Assembly (NCBI GenBank): GCA_020466095.1
Contig: CM035806.1
Coordinates: 124,945,994 to 125,009,993 of the forward strand
From: Chlorops oryzae
Lineage: Eukaryota; Arthropoda; Insecta; Diptera; Chloropidae
DNA length: 64,000 bases
Direction of reading: 5' to 3'
The position numbers and the translations under genes were made by a program. A model generated the notes under the pieces. The model saw nothing but the letters and a program-made list of their open reading frames with translations, did not search any database and had not been told where the DNA came from. Positions 10,361-22,059 of the stretch are shown piece after piece (positions within the stretch are counted from its first letter, which is position 1; each line of letters starts with the position of its first letter).

Positions 10361-11778
10361 ACGGCAATGGAATGCAGTGAGCCCTTTTGTCACTCGGTGG
10401 ACTGCTATTTTTGCTTTAGTGTAAGAAGTGGATTTGGAAAAAATTTAAAATGGGAATACGCAAAAGTTGATTCGGTAAAACTTCCTCTACCTCATTCAAG
10501 TGATGTGCCTTATCCAGAATGCCCTGGCTCAGCACCCAAAATGGAAGGATTATCAGAGGAAATGCTGGGGTCTAGTGGAAGTCAGTTTGAAACATGTTTA
10601 ACGCAACGAATACTTTCACAGGCCGAATTACATGACTGGATTCGTGATTTTGGTTTTTCAAAGGGTTAAGCTGAACTTTTTGCATCTAGAATGAAAGAAC
10701 GCGGATTTGTGGCTCCTGATGTCAAAACCAGTATTTACAGAAATCGGCACTTGCAATACGGAAAATTCTACGCAAAAGAAGACGATATCTGTTTCTGCAG
10801 CAATATTTTTGGCCTATTCGAAGAGCTCAATGAAGTCTACAATCCCGGAGAGTGGCGTTTATTTATTGATAGCAACAAAGAGAGCTTAAAAGCTGTCCTC
10901 CTACACAATGGCAATCAAAAACCGTCTCTTCCTGTCGCATATGTATCGCATTCTAAAGAAACCTACCAAAAAATGAAAACGCTCTTGGATCTTATTGAAT
11001 GTGACAAGCATAAATGGAAAATATGCGCTGATCTCAAGGTGGTGGCAATTCTTGTGGGCTTCAAGGAGGATATACAAAATATTGTTGTTTTTTGTGCAAG
11101 TGGGATAGTCGCGCTGACGACTTACACTATATTAAAAAAGATTGGCCTTTGCGAACCAACATTATAGTTGGTGAAGACAATATTCAACGCACTGCTCTTG
11201 TTGATAAAAATAATATTATATTGCCGCCACTGCATATAAAATTAGGACTTGCTAAGAACTTTATAAAAAAATTGGCAAAAGATGGAACACAGGAAGCTTT
11301 TGCCCGCTTAAAGGCGATCTTTTCCTACCTTTCACACGCAAAACTCAAGGAAATAGTTCTAAATGGTCCAGAAATACGTAAACTTTTGCAAGACGACGAG
11401 CTCTCAAGCCTTTTGTCACCAGTCGAAGCAGCAGCGTGGAGCTCATTCAAACTTGTTGTACACAATTTTTTGGGCAACCACAAAAGTCCAGATTACAAGC
11501 AAATAGTAAATAACCTACTAAAGAATTATAAGAAAGCCGAAGTACACATGTCGTTGAAGATCCACTTTCTCGATTCGCACTTGGATTTTTTTCCTGAAAA
11601 CTTAGGAGACGTAAGCGATGAGCATGGCGGACGTTTTCATCAGCAATTAAAGGATATTGAAAGTCGCTATACCGGCCTTTTCGACACGGCAATGATGGGT
11701 GATTACGTGTGGTCCCTTGTGCGTGAAAATGATGGTAGTAAATATAAAAGACAAAGCGGAAGCAAGCAATTTTTTTAA
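10083..11778 (+). pseudogene. Broken gene of an uncharacterised arthropod transposon-like protein family
   Basis: A first exon from ATG 10083 (MCKNNPDDFCNDCG, a C-x2-C pair) runs to 10285; a 56-bp GT-AG intron (10286-10341) joins it in frame to the rest. The protein then shows CDLC (C-x2-C), DCYFC, PVPH-like LPLPHSS, GEWRLFIDSNKESLKAVLLH, KICADLKVV, CKWDSRADDLHY, LPPLHIKLGL, FLGN and, near the end, SDEHGGRFHQ and MMGDYVW. From memory these blocks match a family very abundant in insect and spider genomes but not functionally named. The spaced acidic residues (FIDS, ADLK, WDSRA) suggest an RNase H-like transposase fold; this is inference. Lesions: in-frame TAG at 10221-10223, TAA at 10667-10669, and a one-base loss in a T-run near 11085-11091. 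The remaining frame to TAA 11778 is intact. Flanking long inverted repeats support a transposon gene. Confidence 0.7.
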
Positions 11779-11800
11779 ATTGTATAAAAATAATTTTTGA

Positions 11801-11806
11801 AATAAA
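11801..11806 (+). terminator. AATAAA of the long-TIR transposon gene
   Basis: Lies 22 bases after the stop codon at 11776-11778, the expected place for the 3' end of this gene. Motif and position only. Confidence 0.5.
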
Positions 11807-12159
11807 TGTTTATTTCTTTAACACTTTTGCATTAGAGTTTATTTCACAAATGTTTTACAGGAGTTGTACCAATTTGGTAGTTCATGTTGTCTTAAAGTGG
11901 GCTGCATCACAGCGGCCCCAGTGTATCGAAGACCGGTAGTCAAATAATCCCAAATCAAGACTGTTTTTATTTTTGTTCAAAATAATGTGTGAAAATTTAC
12001 TCAATTGCACCTTCATAAAATAATTTCGGCTCATATGGACAAGTTTTGTGAACAAAGCAAAAGTTGTGAAATATTTTTTTTTTTAATGTTTTGGCAAACA
12101 AATCATAGCTCCGTAAATTTTCCACCGAAGAAGAAGAAATACTTAACTATACGCAAAAA

Positions 12160-12534
12160 ATTTGAAAATGGGTTTGTCACTTCAATTTTTATTTTTTACA
12201 GATTTTTATATGAAAAATTTAACTTGATTTTTTAGAACAAATACAATTTTCTTGTATAATTGCACCTCTAGCACTAAAAATACTCATGCAAATCAAAAAC
12301 TTTGTTTGTAAAAGTTGTAGGGAGCTTAATTATCTATAATTAAATAAAATATATATTACAATCGGTAGATCGGGGCCCGAGATATGCTTGAAATAGCAAG
12401 TGCGCCTACGAAATGCACTGAAAAAATTTCCAAAATTTTTTGCTCAAAAACTCTTCCATAGAAAAATTAAAAAAAAATTTTTTCTTGCTTAGGAGGCCGA
12501 GATCTACAGGAAAATTGTACAAATATTCATTTGC
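12160..12534. repeat. Right long terminal inverted repeat
   Basis: Inverted partner of 9416-9780. Several substitutions separate the arms, so they are old or not being homogenised, unlike the arms of the element at 25609-30366. Confidence 0.8.
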
Positions 12535-12610
12535 GTTTTATAAATTCTAAATTTGTTAAGCAGTGTAATTAATAAACAAGGCTCGAATTTTTTTTCACTT
12601 ATAAATTTAA

Positions 12611-12779
12611 AGCATTTTTTATGGGGTACAAATTTTGTTCACATAAAGTTAAGACTCAAATCGATTTTTACCTTCAATATGATTTTTTTGAAATGAGAAA
12701 ACCGGTTTGAAGTTCAATTTTCCTAAACTTATTCGCAAAATGTTGGTTTGCAAAATTTTTACCCCATAAACTGTGCTTT
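12611..12779. repeat. Imperfect inverted repeat, MITE-like
   Basis: TATGGGGTACAAATTTTG (about 12620) is mirrored imperfectly by CAAAATTTTTACCCCATA (about 12753). AAGCA and TGCTT flank the pair, which extends the inverted repeat. About 170 bp in all; no target duplication seen. Confidence 0.35.
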
Positions 12780-15700
12780 TATTATTTATAAATGCAACCA
12801 AATCCGAGTCCGGTTAATAATTATCGGGTATATGGTATGCTAAGCTTCGAGTCGGAATGCTTTTGGTGTCAATTTTGCAATTCGAGTTGAAACTGAAATC
12901 ATCAAAAATTTTAAAATACTTCAAAAACGACAAGCAACAACAATTAACGTTGATCTTAACCGATTAAATGCACTTCGCAAAACAAAATCAAATTAAACAA
13001 AAAATCCTCAAACTTACCCATGTGAACGATTTCACTGTTCCTCATAAAAGAAACAAACTCAATTCCTCGGAAGATTCTTTTCGTTTTTTCGATAGATAAT
13101 TTAAATACGACTGCATTTTTCACAACAGACTGCACCGTCTTCTGCTTTCGCATCCCACAAACTCTCGATCCTTGCTACACCCGTTTTCCCCTTTTTTTTT
13201 TATCGTTGTTAAGTAATTTTTGATTGGATTTTCTTTCATTTTCCATGAAAATTTGAAACTGATTTTCAATTGGCTTCATCCTAACGACACGGTACAATGG
13301 CAACTTTAACGAGAAAGACACTTAAAAGGAAATTGACATGGTTGGGATTTTAATGCGAAATTTACCTTTCAACCCGTTAGGTTTTTTGTTTTTGCTTTTG
13401 CTTCTTTTCTATACTCTTTTACTCTTTGCGCTCAATTACACAAACAAACTAACGTGCATTTGTAAACACGTTCAGATGTTCATAAATGCATAAGTATATG
13501 GATGTTGGCGAGCCAGTGCGAATATTTGTGTGTGTGCGCATAGAAAGCATACATTCAAGTACTTGAGTAAATACATTCGAAGCAAAGTGAATGGCGCAGC
13601 TCTTACAATGCCGTTAAACTCGATTTTTCAACACACAAATCTCCCACTCACTCGTACTCCCACTAGCTCGCTCGCTCTTCCCATCAGTCTTTCGCTGTGC
13701 ACCCGTGTGTGAGTGAGTGTGTGCGTGTGTGTGTTTGCCATTCTTTCAACTTTTTTTTTTCTATTCCTTGGAGCTTGATCCATAGAGTTACCTGTAGCCA
13801 CCATGTGTCTTTGTTTTTGTTCTTTTTTAAAATTTTTTTTATTCTTTATTTGATGTTCTTGCAAAGGATCCAGACAGTAGCTAGACGGCAACTACTTAAT
13901 GTTGCATACATATATGCATATGTGTTTGTGAATACACAAGCAAACGAACGAGCACAAACAATTGCTCGTAGGTGGAATCGAAGTAGAAGCAGGTACAACT
14001 GCACTTAAAATCACATTTTACCGCTGCTGTTGCTGTTGTTTCTGTTGCAACAATTGAGCTGTTCGGAGGCGAGCCCATGCACACATAGAATAATGCATCC
14101 GGCGGAATGAGGCAGCAGGATGGCGACACGAAGCCATCGAGCGATGGACCGATGGAGACTCGCGCGACTGACATGAAGAGCGGTATAAAGTCGAAGGAAA
14201 TTCAATAAAAAATACTTGAATATTAGCCATTAACAGGATGTGTCATGATAGGTACAGTTGGAGCAGTGTCGATTCTTGCAAAAGAAAATTTCGTTTCCTT
14301 CTTCATTCGTAATTCATTCTGATTCATTGATTGGAAAGATAAATAAAATTTCCCTTACGAGAATTTCATGAACATATCCATTTATCGTTTTCATAAATTG
14401 TATAGATTGACCTTTGTTGCATAATTATAGGCTTGCACACATCATTTGCATTGCCTCAAATGTACAATGCATCAATACACACACACACACACACGCACAG
14501 ACAGTAGCTATCAAATACAAATAGTTGGAGTATTAAGCCATTTTCAACGCATGATCACGCAATCTGGTTTCGAATCAATTGCTCGAATTAAGATAGGTAC
14601 CTAAATCCGATACAAGATACCACACAAACGGTTAAATGTACCTTGAAAAGGGAGAGGGATAAACTTGTATAGCAAAATATAGTTTTGTGGATGGGTGTAG
14701 GTACACAGTTTGTTTGAACAAGTTATTAACGTTTAAGTGATAAAATTGTAGTGTAAAATATCCAAAATTAGATATCAAAAGCTTTTGATTGAATTCAAAT
14801 TGTTATCTATCAAACTCTAGCATAGCTTAAGGCTTTAAAAAGGATTAAATTTTTCTCACTTACATAATTAGTTTTACATGAATTCATCATTTTTCGATTT
14901 ATTATTATTATTATTACTATATTTTTTTTGCATTGAATTTATATGAATTAAATTTGAAAACCGTAAAATTTTAAAGCATACATTTTGGCCTTCTCCTTTC
15001 TAAAAAATAATAATAAAAATAGCACATAGAAATATTCTTTTAAGTCAGTCAGAAAGTTCGAAGACTTGACGGTTCTCTAGCAACTCTATTGAACGTTAAG
15101 CGGATATTTTTCAGGAAGTTAAAGGCTTGATTCTTTTTATTTTATATTCAAATGCATATCTTTAGGCGTGGGAGCAAAAGCATCGTTGACCAGTATAATT
15201 GAATGGTAAATTTTTGAAAATACAGGTGCTTTAACATCGTTTACATTTTGTCACAAATTTTTTGTTTACCCTCAGTTTGCAATTTGGTAAAGAAACTTAA
15301 CAGGAAATTTTCATCATTAACTGGTTTCAAAATGTTGACATCTGTTTTCAAAACTTGTAGTCTCATTGGCCATTAAGTTTGTTCAAAAATTCAAATATTA
15401 ATTAACAGTGTTGGCTTACAGCAAGAATGATAGAATACAAGATTTCGAAATGGTTTCACTTTTATTTGAACATTTGTGACGTTTTTGTTGGTGCTGCCAC
15501 AAAGTTACGTAAGCCTTAAGCCTTTTGTGAAAGTTTTCCAGTTTTACTATTATTTATTAATTCAAGTTACGAAATGTTTGTTTTTTTAAATTTTTTTTTT
15601 TTGTTAATTGATCATTTTCTAAGAAACTCTTACTTAAAGGACGATATATGTAAGTATTTTAAATGCAGGTTTTGTGAAAACTTCAAATTGGTAGTATGTT

Positions 15701-16087
15701 TGTTGAACGTCAGTGGCAACGCTGCAAACACATAAATTCTTTAATTTAAATTTTGTGTTCTGAAAATTTTCATCTGTCAAAAATGTGCAATAACTTCAAT
15801 CAATCAGATAACTTTTAACTCTACGTCACATGTGTTCATGCGCAGAAGAATCAAATTTTGAACTGTGATTGTCGTAACGTATCGTTTAATCCATAAACCT
15901 TGGTTAGCAGCGTCATGTGAACAAACATTTTTGCCGTAAACTACGTACAACTAAAAAATAATAAAATTAATATTTTACATTTTTGTATAAAAAATTTGAC
16001 AGCATTTTGGATTAGTTTACTGTCAAAATTTTTAAAAAGCCAACGTCGTAACGAGGGTTAACGAAAACTATTTACTGCAATGGCATA
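12780..16087. other. Gene-free stretch with microsatellites
   Basis: Apparently unique sequence. A TG/GTGA-rich tract lies at 13703-13736, a CAGCAA-type stretch (read on minus) near 14020-14045, an ATT run near 14897-14915 and a CA run at 14478-14494. Open frames here are low in complexity, without splice or homology support. A CAGYGTTGSC-like pair at 15407 and 15725 hints at a degenerate hAT MITE but is too weak to call. Confidence 0.5.
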
Positions 16088-16290
16088 TGGGCATTTCCAA
16101 ACGGACGCGACACTTAAATGAGCAATTTTAAGCCCCGAATTCAAGTGCGCGGTAAATAGTACTTTTGCTTCCCAATACTTTCGTGCAGCTTATGCGGACT
16201 TTTATATTTTTCAAAGTTTCTATGCAGTCCCAAATGGCAATCAGCTATATACGGACGCGACAAAAAGTTTACTTTTTTTGGAAATGCCCA
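16088..16290. mobile_element. 203-bp MITE with TA target duplication
   Basis: TGGGCATTTCCAAA at 16088 is mirrored by TTTGGAAATGCCCA ending at 16290; TA dinucleotides flank both ends. ACGGACGCGACA occurs twice inside (16101, 16251) in the same orientation. The TA duplication fits a Tc1/mariner-mobilised MITE. Confidence 0.6.
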
Positions 16291-16694
16291 TATACTCTAG
16301 AATTTAATATGGATACTGGATAACATTGACGGTTATTAAAGGCGGGTATTAATATTCGTGCATTCTAACAAACGCAAATATTTACACCGAGAGAAAAAGG
16401 TAGTTATATTAACTGAAAAAGCAGGTTAAAATAACCGAGTTCACCGTTAAATGTTAACTTATGTACAGTAGCGGTCAACTCAACAGTACAAACACAGTCA
16501 ATAAGGATATAACTACCTGATGGTTGATATAAATGTCTCGCGGTTAAATCAACTGTCACCAGCGACTGGGAAAAAAAATTTATTTTTTGCTTTGACTGTT
16601 TTTTCTTATCTTCTTTTATTAATATTTTTTTTTAAATTAAATTATTATATTTTTTCTATTTAAATCTTTTTCTCTTTCATCTCTTTAAATTTTC

Positions 16695-16772
16695 TCGCCT
16701 AGGCCGAGCCTTGAACCGCTGACCTCCACTTCGCTGGGCGAAGGTCTTAACCATTACGCTAAACGAACGAAT
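16695..16772 (-). mobile_element. tRNA-like SINE head inside the MITE
   Basis: On the minus strand: box A (TTTAGCGTAATGG) and box B (GCGGTTCAAGGC) at tRNA-like spacing. A functional tRNA is unlikely. Read as a SINE or captured tRNA pseudogene. Confidence 0.5.
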
Positions 16773-17002
16773 TTAATTCGTTGGTCAAAATGCTCACTTG
16801 AGCTTATGGTTGCTCAAGTTTTGGGGAACGTGCTTAAGGAATTGTTTCCCTCCCAAAATGTTTCGCTTGAAAATGAACCATTAAAAAAAAAATTTAATAA
16901 AATAAAACCTTAAAAATGTAGGAGAAAATTTTTGTCTTCCAAAACAACTACCTACACTCTGAACAAAAAAAAAACTGTAATTAAAAAATAAACTCAGGAA
17001 AA

Positions 17003-17090
17003 ATCCCGCCGCCAGCAAGGATAGAACCCCGAAGCTCACGACTGTCGAGTCTCACATTAAAGCACTGAGCTATCGAAACCTCCGGAGACG
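17003..17090 (-). mobile_element. Second tRNA-like head inside the same MITE
   Basis: On the minus strand: box A (GATAGCTCAGTGC) and box B (GGGGTTCTATCC). It is a different tRNA-like sequence from its neighbour at 16695-16772. No intact cloverleaf was confirmed. Confidence 0.5.
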
Positions 17091-17444
17091 CTTGATCAGA
17101 ATGCGAACTTATACGTCTAAGTGAACGAAAGCGAATTTGAACATAAAAAGTAGCTGTTTTTCAACTGTTCATTTGACTGCCTTTTTCAGTGCATTTAACG
17201 CGGAATACAGTTTATTTGACCACTCTTACTTTAACTGTTCTAAGTAGTTAATTTAACTGTTGCTATTTCTCTCGGTGTAACTGCCATCGATTGATCGAAT
17301 AATTTCGGAGTCTATGAACCCTTCGGGACATACGAGTAGCTCATCTCTAACGTTTTTATAGTGCAAATTTTACCAATCTTTTAGAAAAAGATTCTATAGG
17401 AAATTCTTGAAAGAACCTGTGCGTGACGTTCTGGAAGGCCCGAC

Positions 17445-17690
17445 GAAGAAAGCAACTTGTTTTTATTGGTTCACGTCCAAACTTTCTTTCTGGCCCCCGT
17501 ATTTTTTCCTTAAAATTTACTTGCCTGTCTTATTCTCCATTTTTCCACAAATTCTTTGGCCTGCGGCGGGGTTCGAACTCGGACCTTCCACAGATTACAA
17601 ATCAAGCACACTTCAACTACGCCATCGCGAGATCTGATTCGGGCTTGCTAGTTTTATTATATCAACGTAAGTGCCAAACAACTGCTTTGT
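17445..17690 (-). mobile_element. tRNA-derived SINE copy
   Basis: Minus-strand copy of the family at 3693-3900: box A (GATGGCGTAGTTG), box B (GAGTTCGAACCCC), then GCCGCAGGCC..GTGGAAAAATGG tail. Upstream of the head it has TTGATATAATAAAACTAGCA, closely matching the split copy at 38775-39920. Confidence 0.65.
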
Positions 17691-17760
17691 CTTATTAAAC
17701 TATGGAATGAATACGGAATTCATAAATTTTTTTAAGTCAAAAAGTCTTGCTTTTAATATT

Positions 17761-18618
17761 AACAAGTAAGGGTGTTATAGTCAGGCGAGCCTGACAATAG
17801 AATACCCGACACAGACATACGTGTTCAAATAATTTTTAATATGAAGAGGCGTTTAAGGCCATAAGGGGCCCAATATACCGACTTTTGTTAAATTTCTTTA
17901 TGAAAACTGCCCCTTTTCCACGCCCACTTTTCCAATTTTTTGAATTCTAATCGGAGGCTTAGATATACGCTCAAATCCTAAGTTTCATTGAAATATTTGG
18001 AAAAAGACCGTTTTTGAGGCAGTTTCAGGATTTTTGTGACAGACCCTAGTACTGGAGGTACCCTTAATAATGGACCAATCTAGGAAGTTTTTTGGGAGGA
18101 TGTTTATGGCTACAAAGGAAGCATAAGTGCCAAATTTCTTTCAAGTCCCATTTTAATTTCGGGTTTAGGAGACAATTTTCGAAATCCGCCCTTCTGCAAC
18201 GCCCGCTTTTCCAATTTTTGGAAATAATATTACTGGCCTTTAAATATGATCAAATATCAAATTTCGTGAAAATATCTTGAAAAACTTCGAATTTAGAGCA
18301 GTTTTTGTGATTTTCGTAACAGACCCTAGTACCGGAGGTACCCCTAAAAATGGTCCGATCGGGTCCATTCTCGAACTTGTTCCTACTCATGTCCCCGTGA
18401 GCACGCATACCAAAATTTGTCGAGATAGCTCAACTCCTTCGATAAGATAACTGTATACAGACAGACAGACAGACAGACAGACAGACGGGCATGTCTAAAT
18501 CGAATCTCCTGGTGACGCTGATGATTTCTATATATCTTTTGTATGGTCTATCTCGACTTGTTTTGGGTGTTACACACAACCACATACCCTCGACACAGAG
18601 TGTGTCGGAAATAATAAA
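17761..18618 (+). mobile_element. Class A mini-me/DINE-1-like (Helentron-type) element
   Basis: Starts AACAAGTAAGGGTGTTATAG with a 5' palindrome GTCAGGCGAGCCTGAC and then ATACCCGACACAGA. Two direct repeats of about 290 bp follow, each ending ACAGACCCTAGTAC(T/C)GGAGGTACCC. Then come a (GTCY)n tract (18453-18486, read as ACAG), CGAATCTCCTGGTGACGCTGAT, and a 3' hairpin ACACAGAGTGTGT. The usual end GGGTATAAAAA is eroded here. GTCY microsatellites plus hairpin ends and no target duplication are hallmarks of mini-me/DINE-1, non-autonomous relatives of Helentrons. No protein is encoded. Confidence 0.75.
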
Positions 18619-18781
18619 TAAATAAAAATAAAAAATTAAGAAACAAATCAATGGAAATGGAAGAGATAAAGAGGGAAAAAATAAAAATTCGATGGCATGT
18701 TTCGGAGAAAGCTCATTAGTCAATAAGCGGACGCTCAGAAATCCAAATTCATTTATCTAGCAAACTCGGCGCGTAAACACC

Positions 18782-18818
<37 letters not shown>
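18782..18818. repeat. CA microsatellite
   Basis: About 18 uninterrupted CA units. Confidence 0.95.
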
Positions 18819-18819
<1 letters not shown>

Positions 18820-19049
18820 AGAGGGACCGGTCCGCTGAGGGACTGACCGTAGGTATGTCCCATAAGGGTCATTCGAAAGAATATTCGAAAATTTGATTTT
18901 TTGTTGAGAGCGTTGGGTCAATCTCTCTCTCTTTTTCTCTGTTTCTGTTTTAAATGTTCCCAGTTGCAAATAAGGGGAAGTCCTCTACTAAGCGATGCAT
19001 TACTTGAACTATCCCAAGCAGTGTCAATAGGCATTAGTTCTCGTGGCAG

Positions 19050-19208
19050 TCATTGAGCAGGGAATGGGCGATGTGTTCAAAGAATAGCGTTTGTTTTTTA
19101 ACAAAAAGTAGCATATTTTCAGGATTGAACTAAAATTTAAAAGCAAAAGCAAAACCAAAACGCAAAACCAAAAATTTTTTGAACACCTCACTTTCTGCCT
19201 GCTCATGA
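19050..19208. repeat. Imperfect inverted repeat, MITE-like
   Basis: TCATTGAGCAGGGAATGGGC..TGTGTTCAAA on the left is mirrored by TTTGAACACCTCACTTTC..CCTGCTCATGA on the right. About 160 bp, no duplication seen. Confidence 0.4.
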
Positions 19209-19466
19209 GAGGTATAGGGAACGCCTACCCAAAGCGGCCATGCTCGAACAAAGTAGATGTGTAAAAGTGATGGGAAAGGTCTATGATACCCCCTCGCTTA
19301 GGAATGTTCAAATGATCAATCCGGAGAGCATAAAATTTGCAACTGGGTTTCTATTTATGGAGTCAAAAAAAATCGAGAGCCTTGCGTGGGCAATGAGCCT
19401 CTCTCTCCCTTCGTGCGTATATTTATAGAATTCTATTTGAACATCTTTTTTCGAATAATTGTTTGA

Positions 19467-19546
19467 TGGGCACGGGATTTGAACAAGCGAACCTGCGGAA
19501 TTTTGATTAGTAAGCTTGCACGATATCCTCTGAGCTACCACTGGCT
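19467..19546 (-). mobile_element. tRNA-like pseudogene or SINE head
   Basis: Minus strand: box A (GTGGTAGCTCAGAGG) and box B (TTGTTCAAATCCC) 45-50 bases apart, the normal tRNA spacing. The stems do not look perfect. It could be a tRNA pseudogene or the head of a SINE. Confidence 0.45.
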
Positions 19547-20330
19547 GTGACTCAGCTCAAAGACAATATTCTATTTAAGTCCATAGAAGAAACGAAAATA
19601 AAGAATATAAAGAAATGAAACAGCATCCTCTCTCGCATGCTTCGAATAAGTTGCTATTATTTTTGTATGAAATACACAAAAATTTTCTAAGTTAATATGA
19701 GTGTCGTTTGGGGGACTGACCGCCGGCTACCCGATTTCGCTATAAGAAAGAGTCCTATTTTGACCGGTCGATGTGGGACTGGTTAAAGGTCAGTCCTTTT
19801 TAGGATATTGACCGCTTCATTTCTGCAGGGTTGTTAACACAGAATGACCCACACATGCTCACGAATAGGTGTGACGAAGTCGATGAATATAGTTTATGGA
19901 ATAAGTGCAATTGTGCTGCAAGGGACACTCTAATATATTCCATGTTCAGAGCCGATTTGTGTCCAAACCCCTTTATGACACCATCGATTCAAAAGGCTTT
20001 AGCAATATACATAGATCTTTCTTTTTCGCAATGCAAAACCAAAGGTCCTTGAGCATTCCTTAGAAAAATTGATTTCAAATATTTAAAGCACATGTTAAGA
20101 ATTTGATTCGGTTCATAGCCAAGTCAATCATATTCGGATTGCCCCAACAAAAGGGGTGTAAAAATACTCCCAACGGACCTTTTCGAGCTAGTCCTTCTGC
20201 AAATGCCTCAAATAATGTAGCGCACATTGGTTTGGCTTCATACATTTCTTGGCAAAAAAGTAGAAGGAGTGCTCCTAGAATAATGAGACTTGCCACCGAG
20301 CTTTATTTTGATGAACCCTAAAAGTATAGT

Positions 20331-20878
20331 ATCAAAATTTTAAAATAAAATAAGTAATTGGCTGTCTATGTGGAAAATTAAACCCAATGAGTGAAAGTCA
20401 GTACAAGTTACTTTTTCAACCAGGCCCTCTACATGTCCTCAAGTGCAGATCAAAGGAGGTCCTATACCGCAAAGGAATGAGGCGAAATATCTAGGTCTTT
20501 ATCTAGACAGGCCACTTAATTGGAAAAGACACCTAATCGTGAAGCGAGCTGCACTTGGAAACAAACTAAGGAGCGTTGAATAGCTCATGAACCGATACTC
20601 TAGAGTTACATTTGACAATAAGCTCCTTATATACAAGGCTATCCAAAAACCGATATGGAGCTATGGTTTGCAGTTATGGGGAACAGCAGCAAAATCAAAT
20701 GTAGAAATTATACAACGTTTCCCATCGAAGGTCTTACGCTTAATAACAAAATTCCCGAGGTACGTCACCAACAAACAATTACATCGAGACCTAAATGTAC
20801 CATTAGTTGTCGACGAGATACATACCGTAGCAGTAAATTACAGCACTCGTATAGAACTCCACCCGAATCAATTAGCAA
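20331..20878 (+). pseudogene. Jockey-type LINE ORF2 fragment (5' part of a split copy)
   Basis: The frame reads NWLSMWKIKPNE, then EAKYLGLYLDRPLNWKRH, YGLQLWGTA and KVLRLITKFPRYVT, blocks typical of the region after the reverse-transcriptase fingers of Jockey-clade LINEs. The copy has two in-frame stops (about 20396-20398 and 20579-20581) and no 5' part, so it is dead. A class B Helentron-like element interrupts it at about 20879. The frame resumes at 25494 as RMSPNNAFRRLKTRTPYN and a stop; removing the insert keeps the reading frame. RT-derived LINE machinery normally nicks target DNA and copies its RNA in place. Confidence 0.75.
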
Positions 20879-22059
20879 ACAAGTAAGAAAGATAAACTCG
20901 GTCAAGCCCGACTTTGAAATACCCAGCGTCCCTACATTATGAGAGCACTATGTTTGATTCTCTAATTGTGGGCGTGGCAGTGGGAGGGCCACAAAAATTA
21001 TTTCCCTACACCTTTCATTCGCCTTGGTCAACTAACGTTGCGAATTTGAAGCTTCTACGCCTTTTACTTCGGAAGTTACGAAAAATCTTCATTTGTGGGC
21101 GTGGCAGTGGGCGGGCCACATAAAATTTTTTCCTACACCTTTCATTCGCCTTGGTCAACCTATGTTGCGAATTTGAAGCTTCTACGCCTTTCACTTCACA
21201 AGTTACGATAAGCCCTTATTTGTGGGCGTGGCTCGAGGAGGGCGGTGTCCATTTTTTCCAGAATATGTCCCTTGTTGTAGTTTACCAGTACACCAAATAT
21301 CAATGCAATGTGTTGAGTGGTTCGCAAGTTACAAGCATTTTACTGAAAACACCGTAAATTCATTTGTGGGCGTGGCAGTAGGCGGATGTCTCTTATTTTT
21401 ACTTAGGATCATACTCGAACCCCGATATACATGTGTACCAAATTTCGACTTCATTGGTTCAGCCGATTCGGAGAAGATCCTACCACGGACAGACAGACAG
21501 ACGGACGGACAGACGGACGGACGGACGGACAGACGGACGGACGGACGGACGGACAGACGGACATGTCTTAATCGATTCAGTTTTTGATCCTGATCATTTC
21601 TATATATATATGTCCATTAGGGTGGTCCTTAAAAAAAAATTTAGGAATTTTAAGATGATCCGGTCAAATTCTTGTTGTCTTGTGTTTGTAAAAACAATTG
21701 GCAAAATTTTATTAAATTTGGAAAAGTTTTAATGGGCCCGCTCGGCCTTCAAATTTTCACCCTGTGAAAAATGTTCCATTACACGGGGGGAAAAATATAA
21801 ACAAGCTCTTTAAAAACTTCCATAGCTTCAATATCCAAGTTTAGTACGCGACTATGCATATAAGTATAAACTTCAAGTATCTGCCAAATATTATAACAAT
21901 CTTCCTATTAATTGCAGTTAATAATCGGTCCTTTTGATTAATCGTAAAATCGGTTAGCTGATTGTTGATATTTTTTGCCATCACTACACACAGCTGATTT
22001 CATTAAAGCACAAAAATAGCCAAATCTGGATCCAGGAATATTTTCTAAAGTTTTAAGAA

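Larger units (their letters stand above)
9416..12534 (+). mobile_element. 3.1-kb DNA transposon with long terminal inverted repeats
   Basis: The left arm (9416 to about 9780) and right arm (about 12160-12534) are inverted copies by eye roughly 90% alike; both begin GCAAATGAATATTTGTAC. Between them lies one broken intron-containing gene on the plus strand (10083-11778) with an AATAAA signal at 11801. A second, nearly perfect inverted repeat (9817-9917 and 10259-10360) lies inside. No target duplication could be identified. I cannot assign it to a named superfamily. Confidence 0.75.
16385..17277. mobile_element. 893-bp MITE with CACCGAGAGAAA ends and TA duplication
   Basis: CACCGAGAGAAA at 16385 is mirrored by TTTCTCTCGGTG ending at 17277, with further inverted matches inward (TAGTTA.ATTAACTG). 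TA flanks both sides. It has no transposase. Two tRNA-like heads lie inside, both on the minus strand (16695-16772 and 17003-17090). Confidence 0.65.

Noticed and set aside
15407..15725. Possible hAT MITE with CAGTGTTGGC/GGCAACGCTG ends
   Set aside because: Ends match at only about nine of eleven bases and no 8-bp duplication is visible.
19467..19546. Functional tRNA gene
   Set aside because: Boxes A and B are present but stems do not close well; several similar heads in the window belong to SINEs.
20075..20296. Minus-strand frame that looks like a signal peptide followed by a small Cys-containing protein
   Set aside because: Starts with GTG rather than ATG, lies next to a dead LINE, and has no splice or promoter support.
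21487..21562. Regularly spaced GACGGACA repeats as a CRISPR-like array
   Set aside because: No spacers; it is a (GTCY)n microsatellite inside a Helentron-like element, and the genome is eukaryotic.
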